From: a virus
Length of the DNA: 36,587 nucleotides
IMG/VR virus record: IMGVR_UViG_3300032607_000731
Coordinates: 1 to 36,587 of that record
Reading direction: 5' to 3' (one strand)
A program made the translations under genes and the position numbers. Of this stretch, positions 26,747 through 34,900 are shown in pieces. The notes under the pieces are model-generated. The model worked only from the letters and a program-made list of their open reading frames with translations, was not told the origin of the DNA and did not search any database. The number at the start of each line of letters is the position of its first letter. Within the stretch, counting starts at the first letter, position 1.

Positions 26747-28909
26747 TTGCCGCGCGTTCCAACCTATGACAACTTCCAGACTCAAGTGTCTGGCCAGCCC
26801 AATGTGCAGCTGCAGGCGCCCAGCGGCCCCACGCCCGGCAGCATTGCGGCCGAGCAGGCCAGCCAGTTCGGCCAGGCCGCTACGCGCGCAGGCGATGCCG
26901 CCGGGCGCATTGCGCTCGACGTGGCAGACCAGGCCAACCAGGTGCGCGTCAACGATGCACGCAACCAGCTCGCGATTGCCCAGCAGGACCTGACGTACAA
27001 CAAGGACAGCGGCTTCCTGACCCGGAAGGGCGCCAATGCGTTTTTGGACAACGAAGGCAAGCCACTGGAAAAGCCGCTCGACCTGGACTATGGCGAAAAG
27101 CTCAAGGCCCAGATCGACGGCATCAGCGCCAACCTGGGCAACGACGCCCAGCGCAAGGCATTTGGCCAGCACGCCGGCAGCGCCGCCGCGCAGTTCCACG
27201 GCCAGCTACAAAGCCACACGCTCAAGGAGTTCGGCCAGTACAAGGATGCCACCGACGACGCCACGGCCAAGCTGGCCGGGCAGAGCGCCGGGCTGAACTG
27301 GAATAACCCCGACGCGGTGAATGCCTCGCTGGGCCAGGCCAAAGCCGCCATCCGCTCCAAAGCCGAGCGCGCCGGGCTGGTGGGCACGCCGTTCGACGAA
27401 GCCGTGCTCGCCGGTACCAGTGCCATCCATGAACGCGTGATTCAGGCGGCGCTGCAGAACCGCAACCCAGCCTATGCCGCGACCTACATGAAGGAGGCGC
27501 GCGAGAAGGGTGAGATGACCGCGAGCGACATCATGAAAGTGCAAGGCCATATCACCGAGGCCGATGCGCTCAAGCAGTCGCAGGCTGCTGTGCAGCAGCA
27601 AACGGTGGCCGCCATGCCGGCAATTGCGCCGACGGGCTTTGACCGGCTGAAGGCTGTCCGGACACAGATTGAATCGGGCAGCATGGGCGACTTTAAGCCG
27701 GATGGCACGCCGGTCACCTCATCGGCGGGGGCGAAATACAAGAACCAGGTGATGGATGCCACGGCAGCTAACCCTGGGTTCGGGATTAAGCCGGCCAACA
27801 CCAGCGGAACCCCGCAGCAGGTGGCCGCCGAATACAACCGTGTTGGTGATGAACTGCTTGAAAAGCTTGTCCAGAAATACGGGAACGCTTCGCAGGCTTT
27901 GGCGGCGTACAACGCTGGGTCTGGCCGGCTGGATCAGGCACTCAAGGATGCGGCCAAGGGGCGCAGCGGCAGCAGTGACTGGCTGAGCTACATGCCGCCA
28001 GAGACCCAGGCCTATGTAGCCAAGGCAACCAAGATTCTGGCTGGCAGCGGCCCCGTGGCTCCGCGCCCGACCGAACTCGATTTTGTCAACGGCGCGCTGG
28101 CCCGGCTTGGCCCGGATGCTTCGCCGCAGGCCGTCAAGCACACCACCGAGGCCGCGCGCACGCAGTTCGGCGTCATCAACAAGACGCTGAATGAAAAGGG
28201 CGACAACGCGCTGGCCGATGCGCAGCGCTGGGTGCTCGACAACAAGGCCACCAGCCTGGCGCAGTTGCCGCCGCCTCTCAAGGATGCCCTGATGCAGTTC
28301 GCGCCCGGCAAGATGGACGACCTGGGCAACTTCGCCAAGGCGCAGGGCAACGTGCCGACCGACTGGCCGACCTATACCGCCTTGCGCGCCCTGGCCGCCA
28401 ATGAGCCGAAGGCCTTTGCCGCGACGGATCTGCGCCAGCACTTCATGGCTTTGGCGCCCGCTGAGCGCGAAAAGCTCGTTGACCTGCAAACCAAGGCCAA
28501 GACGCCTGAGGGTCAGAACGACATCGCCACGCTTGGGCAGCAACTCGCCACGGCGCATGGCCTGCTGGGCCTGAAAAACAGCGACCACAAGAAAAAAGGC
28601 CAGTTTGACGATGCGGTCACCCAGGCGCTGGCCGCTGAAAAGCGCGACAAGGGCAAGGCGCTCACCTTCGAGGAGCGCGACCGGGTCATCAAGCGAATGA
28701 TGCTGCCGGCGCGCGACCTTGAAACCTCTTGGATTTCCGACGAAAAGCGCATCTACCAAGTTGCCGGAACGCCCGACGAAAAACAGCGGCCGCCCAACTT
28801 GGGCGACGACGACCGCAAGCTCATCACCATCGCACTCGCAGACGAAGGCGTGCAACCCACAGAACAGAACATTACTGCGCGCTTCAAGCTGCGCTACGGA
28901 ATCAAATGA
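26747..28909 (+). CDS. Internal virion protein with lytic transglycosylase domain
   Basis: The TTG at 26747 follows GGGAG by seven bases and gives 720 residues (an ATT six bases earlier is an unlikely alternative). Residues 1-290 are helical virion-core sequence (SIAAEQASQFGQAATRAGDA). At about 295-400 lies a lytic transglycosylase domain: catalytic Glu309 in RTQIESGSMGDF, then TSSAGAKYKNQVMD, and ALAAYNAGSGRLDQAL near 385-400. It should open the peptidoglycan during DNA ejection, like the T7 gp16 N-terminus. The remaining 320 residues are helical. Codon usage in 27640-27975 (the enzyme domain) differs from the flanks, suggesting a swapped domain. The stop overlaps the giant gene's start by 4 bases (ATGA). 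Confidence 0.92.
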   Translation: MPRVPTYDNFQTQVSGQPNVQLQAPSGPTPGSIAAEQASQFGQAATRAGDAAGRIALDVADQANQVRVNDARNQLAIAQQDLTYNKDSGFLTRKGANAFLDNEGKPLEKPLDLDYGEKLKAQIDGISANLGNDAQRKAFGQHAGSAAAQFHGQLQSHTLKEFGQYKDATDDATAKLAGQSAGLNWNNPDAVNASLGQAKAAIRSKAERAGLVGTPFDEAVLAGTSAIHERVIQAALQNRNPAYAATYMKEAREKGEMTASDIMKVQGHITEADALKQSQAAVQQQTVAAMPAIAPTGFDRLKAVRTQIESGSMGDFKPDGTPVTSSAGAKYKNQVMDATAANPGFGIKPANTSGTPQQVAAEYNRVGDELLEKLVQKYGNASQALAAYNAGSGRLDQALKDAAKGRSGSSDWLSYMPPETQAYVAKATKILAGSGPVAPRPTELDFVNGALARLGPDASPQAVKHTTEAARTQFGVINKTLNEKGDNALADAQRWVLDNKATSLAQLPPPLKDALMQFAPGKMDDLGNFAKAQGNVPTDWPTYTALRALAANEPKAFAATDLRQHFMALAPAEREKLVDLQTKAKTPEGQNDIATLGQQLATAHGLLGLKNSDHKKKGQFDDAVTQALAAEKRDKGKALTFEERDRVIKRMMLPARDLETSWISDEKRIYQVAGTPDEKQRPPNLGDDDRKLITIALADEGVQPTEQNITARFKLRYGIK

Positions 28910-31900
28910 CCAATCCCTTTGCCCTGTCCGAGATCGCGAGCTCCGCAACGCCTGTCGCAGATGCTGCCAACCCGTTCGCCATGCCCAACATCGAAGCTGG
29001 CCAGCGCACCGCCCTGCGCGCCAGCGTGATGGGCGCCATGGACGGCAACCCGGACAGCGCGGCCAAAGCGCTCAAGCTGTCGCGGCAAACTGGCCTGCCC
29101 TATGGCGTGGTGGGTGCCAATCTGGACGCCGTGGAGCGCGATTACACCCTGTCTGCCTACGACCGGATGATTCAGGGCGCACCCAAGACCGCGCAATTTC
29201 TGAGCGTGCCGCAAAACGCCGCGCTGGCGCACGATGACAGCGGCGTGCTCAAGGCTGTCGAGCAGGGTTTCGGCTCACTGCTCAAGTGGGCGATGGGCAA
29301 TGGTGACAACCAGGGTTTTATCGGCTCTGCAAAGGCAGCGCCGTACGTGATGGCGGGCGCCTACACCGGCGTCAAGCGCGCGGCGGTCGATCTGGTCGAG
29401 CCGTTCGCCCGTGCGGCAGTCGGCCCTGACAACCTGTTCGCCCGCTCATCGGCGCTGTACGGCGAGCAGTCTGCAGACTTTGCCGCGCAGGCCAAGCGAG
29501 TCAACCCGCCAAGCGACGGCATCGTGGCCGGCGGTTTGGACTCGGGCGGCAATTCCTTGATGCAAAACGCCAAGTACCTGCCGCTGGCCCTGCTCGGGCC
29601 GGCGGGCGCCGGCGTGGCGTTGGCAGGCATGGCGGGTGAAACCTTCGGCATGTCCTACAACAAGGCCGCCGACAAGGGCATCCCGCTGGGCACGCGCGTG
29701 CTGTACGCGGCGGCCGATGGCGTGATCGAGTGGGGCACGGAAAAGGGGCCGCTGGGCGCGCTGGTGCATGGCGTGAAGATGGGCGCGCCCTTTATGCAGA
29801 CGGTACTGAAAAACGCCTGGCAGGAAAACAAGGGCGAGCAGGTCGCCACGCTGCTGCAGGACCTCAACGAATGGGGCGTGCTCAATCCGGACAAGCCATT
29901 TTCCGACTACGTGAAGGAGCGCCCAGCCGCGGCTGCTCAGACGCTGATCGCCACGCTGGTGGGCGCCGGCGGCAATGTCGCCATCGCCGAGACAATGCAG
30001 GGCGCTACCGACCTGGTGACCGGGCGCCAGCGCAAGGCCGAATACCAGGCCCAGCGCGCCGAACAATCCGCGCAGGTGCTCGAATCCCTGCAGACCACGA
30101 TGCAAGCCAGCAAGTTGCTGGAGCGCGACCCCGACACGCTGCGCAGCTACATGCAGAGCCTGGCCGACGAGGGCGTGCCGCAGGTGTTCATTGACTCGGC
30201 CGCGCTGCGCGAGTCGGGCATTGACCTGCAGGCGCTGGCCCAGATGGTGCCCAGCATCGCCAGCCAGCTGGACCAGGTGCAGACCGGCGGCGACCTGGTG
30301 ATTCCCACCGGGGAGCTGCTGACCAACACCGTGGGTACCGAGTTCGCCCAGAGCTTGATCGAGCACGCCCGTACGGAAGAAAACGGCATGAGCCGCGCCG
30401 AGGCGAAGGTCTACATGCAGGAGCAGGGCAACGCCATCAACGCCGAGATTGAGCGCGTGATGGCCGAAAAAGACAACGACGCCGAGTTCAAGGCCGGGCG
30501 CGACACGGTGCAGGCGCAGCTCCTGACGCAATTGAACGAGGTCCAGCGCTTTACCGGCAAGGTCAATGAGCAGTACGCAACGCTGGCGGCCAACTTCTAC
30601 GCGGTGATGGCTGCGCGCACCGGCATGAGCGTGACGCAGTTTGCCGATACCTACAAGCTGGGGATTTCGGGGCAGAGTGGCACCGGGTCGGGGATGTACG
30701 ACCAGGCCGATCGCGTCCATCCTGAACTGCTGGACCTGGTAACAAAAAGCCTTGATTCCGAGGCGCATGTGCAAGGCAAGGTTTCTGTTGGCGCGGTCCG
30801 TCCTTCATTGGTGGCTTTAGTCAAGTCCGCCGGTCTTGATATTTCAGGGTTTACCCACGCGGTTGATACGTCCGCCATTCGGCACATCTGGAAAAACCAT
30901 TCAGATGAAAAGACTGAAACAGCCAGGGGCAATGTTGCGGTAACCAAGGCCGATATCGCTCGAATTCCCGAGGTCTTCAACGCACCGGATAAGGTGGTTC
31001 TTGGTCTGAAAAACAAGATCGGGCGCGAAATGATCGGCTATCTCAAGCAGATGCCAGATGGCTCGACGCTGTATTTTGAGGAAGTAAGGACGGGGAAGAA
31101 AGAACTGGCGGCGCTAAGCCTGAGGAAATACCCTGCGACGACTCCTGTAACTTCCATCGAGGAAGACCTTCGTCACATACGTTCAAAACCGACTTCGCAG
31201 GGAACTGTCAGTATATTGGACGTGCCCAAGGAAGGCAACACTTTAGAGCAGTCGGCAGCGAACGACCTGGTCGTCACCCACAACCTGACCGCCGACAACC
31301 TGATGCACGCCAAGAAGATGGGCGGCATTGCCGTGCCCAGCTTAGCCATCACCAAAAAGGACACGCCGCTGACGGGTTTCGGTGAAATCACATTGATCGG
31401 CAACAAAGAGCTTGCCGACCCCAAGGGCTACGCCGGCACCAAGGTGTTCGGCGCCGACATCTACAGCCCGCGCTACCCGAGCGTCGAGCGCCAGTTGAAC
31501 CCCAAGGCTGTTGCGGCGCTGGTCAAGGGTTTGAATGGCGTGAAAGCCAAGGTGGGACGCCTGGAGCTTGACAGCCAGGAACTGGAACGCAACGGCGAGC
31601 GCGAGCTTGGGCGCAACGTCGTTGTCATGGCCAAATTCCTGGAGGACCACAGCATTGCGCCAACGGTCGTTTCCGCCGAAACGCTCAACCCTGCGCGCGT
31701 GGCGCGCCTCAAGGCGTTCGGGCTGGGCGAGTTCATGGATGCTACCGATATTTACACACTGCTGGACAGCCAGAAGTTCATTGACGCGGCCATGGCTGAG
31801 CAGATCGACGCAATGGAGCAGGCCGGGGTCGATGCGCGCGGCCGACTGGCAAAGATGCGCACCGACGAGCCCACGCGGCGCAACTTTGCACGCGATACCG

Positions 31901-34900
31901 CGTATGCCCTCGTCGCCGACGCCAAGCAGCGCGCCAATCCCACGCCCGACAAGTACAAGACGTTTGCCGCGATTGAAGCGCAAATCAAGGACGCCGGCCT
32001 GCAAGAAGCGTTTGATGCCAGCGTCAACGATATGCTCCAGGGCATTACCCAGTCTGAGCGTATTGGGCAGGGCTTTACCAACAGCGGCAACCGCAAGTAC
32101 ATCCCGCACACGCTGGAAAATGTCGTCAACCTGCTGAAAAAAGAACTGCGCGGCGGCGAGAATTTCAACTATGGCGTCGGCTCGCTGCGCGCCAAATTCA
32201 CGCCGCAGTACAAGACCATCGACCAAATCCGCAAAGCCAAGGACAAGTTGGTCAGTGCCGAGCAGTTCGAGGCCATCAAGAAAGAGATCGACGCCGAGTT
32301 CAGCGCGCTGCAGGCAGTCACGGCAGAGGAGGGGTTAAGGGGCGTGAGCAGCGAAACGCTGGTCGCTATTCTGGAAGATGCGCCCAAAATGGGACTAGAT
32401 CGCGCCGCCAAAGAGTACTCCGTGGTGCTCAGCGACGAAGCCAAGGCGCAGGCGGTTGCCTTCCTGAACAAGTTGCGCGAGCTGCCAACTGCTTATTTTG
32501 AGGCTAAGGTGCTGCGCTCTGTCAGCCCGTCCGAGTTTCAGGGGGCAGTCGTCCCGGAGGGCACCAGTGCCGATGCGCTCAAATACCTGAAGGACAGCGG
32601 CATCACCGATATTCGGACCTATACAAAGGGCGATGAGGCCGGCCGGGCCGCCCGCATTGGCGAATTCCAACACCTGTTCTTCCAGCAATCCCGAGGCCAG
32701 ATCGCCTTTGGCGACGACATCACCAAGCAAGCCAGCATCATCTCGATGCTCAAGGGCGCTGACCTCTCGACGTTCATCCACGAAGGCGGCCACTTCTTCC
32801 TTGAAGTGCAGTCCGACCTCGCTGCCCGCATTGCCGCGCGCATCGCCCAGGGCGAAACCGTCAGCGAGGGTGAGCAGTCCATTCTGGACGACATGAACCG
32901 CACGCTCGACTGGATGGGCGTCAAGGGCACGCCCGAGACGACGGCGCTGCTCGAATGGATCACCATGCCGCTGGAGCAAAAGCGCAGCTTCCACGAAACC
33001 TGGGCGCGCGGCTTTGAGGCCTATGCGTTCGAGGGCCAGGCGCCCAGCCTGGAACTCACGCGCATGTTCCAGACCTTCCGCGCCTGGCTGGTCAACGTCT
33101 ACCGGGCGCTGACCAATGCCGACATTGCCGGCACGCTCAAGGTCGAGCTGACGGGCGAGGTGCGCGGCGTCATGGATCGGATGCTGGCGACCTCCAACCA
33201 GATCGCCGAGGCCGAAGCTGCGCGCAGCATGGGGCCGCTGTTTGCCACGCCCGAGCAGGCTGGTATGACCATGGACGAGTTCAAGGCCTACCACGACGCC
33301 GGGATGCAGGCGACGATGGACGCCACCGACGCGCTGCAGTCGCGCAGCTTGAAGGACTTGCAGTGGGCGCAAAACGCCAAGAGCCGCGCGCTCAAGGCGA
33401 TGCAGAAAAAGCACGACGCCCTGCGCCGTGAGATTGAGATGGCGGTTCGGGCCGAGGTGATGAGCGAGGACGTTTACCGCGCCTGGACCTTCCTGACGGC
33501 GCGCGGCGGCGACCGGGTGACGGGCAACAAGCCGATGGGGCGTGCGACCACGCTGAACCCGGAAGTCGATAACCTGTTTGAAGCGGTCGCCAAGCTGGGC
33601 GGCCTGAACCGCGCGGATGTGCTGGCCTCCTGGGGTATCGACGCCAAGGAAAAGATGGAGTCCGGCTTGTTTGGTGTTCCGGTGGTGCGCAAGGACGGCG
33701 GGCTGTCAATCGAGGCGATGGCCGAACGCCTGGCCGAAGAGGGCTACCTGCTGCCTGGCCGCGCCGACCAGACCGACACCGAGCAGTTCGAAGCGCTGTT
33801 TGAAGACCAGCGCCGGGGCACCGACCGCTACTCTATGCACCACGACATGCAGGCCGCCTATGGCGATGCGCCTGTGGTGGCACCCGAGTTGCCCCAGATG
33901 GGCGCGGGCAAGCTGCGCACTCAGGACCTGCGCGACATGTACGGCACCAAGGACGATGCGGTATGGCGCAAGCTCTCCGCCCTGCGCATGACCAGTGACG
34001 AGACCGGGCTGTCACCGGACGAGGTGGCACAGATATTCCACATGGATTCGGGCGACGAGCTGGTGCAGCGCCTGGCAACCGCTGAAAACCCCAAGTCGGT
34101 GATCGAAGGAATGACTGACCAGCGCATGCTGGAGCAGTATGGTGACCTCGCCACCCCCGACGGAATCGAGCGCGCCGCTGACATGGCCGTGCACAACGAA
34201 GCCCGGGCGCGCTTTGTCGCCACCGAGCTGAAGGCGCTGCAGCAGGCCATGAGCGCGCGCGAGAAGCTGCCCGGCCGCAAGAACACGGTGGACGTGCTGG
34301 CAAAGGCGGCCAAGGAATACGCTGGCGCCATCATCGCCCGGCTCAAGGTGCGCGACATCCGGCCCGGCCAGTACGCCGCTGCCGAGGTGCGCGCGGCCCG
34401 GGCTGCGGCCAAGGCGACCGGCGACCTGGCCAAGCAGGCTGAGCACAAGCGCAACCAGCTGATCAACTTGGAGGCGACCAAGGCGGCGTATGCGGCGCAG
34501 GAGGAGGTCAAGGCGCTGCAAAAGTATTTCCGCAAGTTCGACAAGACCGTCAACGGGGTGGACGCCGGCGCGCTCGACCAGATCGCGCAGTTGCTCGAGC
34601 GCTTTGACTTTCGCGCCGTCAGCCTCAAGAAGCTGGACAAGCGCAAGAGCCTGGCCGCGTGGGTGGCTGAGCAGGAAGCCGCCGGCAACCCGCCGGACAT
34701 CCCGCAGGCGCTGCTAGACGCCGCCGGTCTGACCTCGTTCAAGGACATGACGGTCGAGGAACTGCGCGGCCTGGGCGAGACCATCAAGCAGATCGAGCAC
34801 TTGGGCCGGCTAAAAAACAAGCTGCTGCTGGCGCGCGATAAGCGGGCGTTCGATGCCATCGCAGCGGAAATGGCTGCGTCGATCATCGCCAACGGCGGCA

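Noticed and set aside
29446-30774. A 442-codon open frame on the - strand inside the giant gene
   Set aside because: It is an antisense shadow of the continuous giant frame and shows no recognisable motif.
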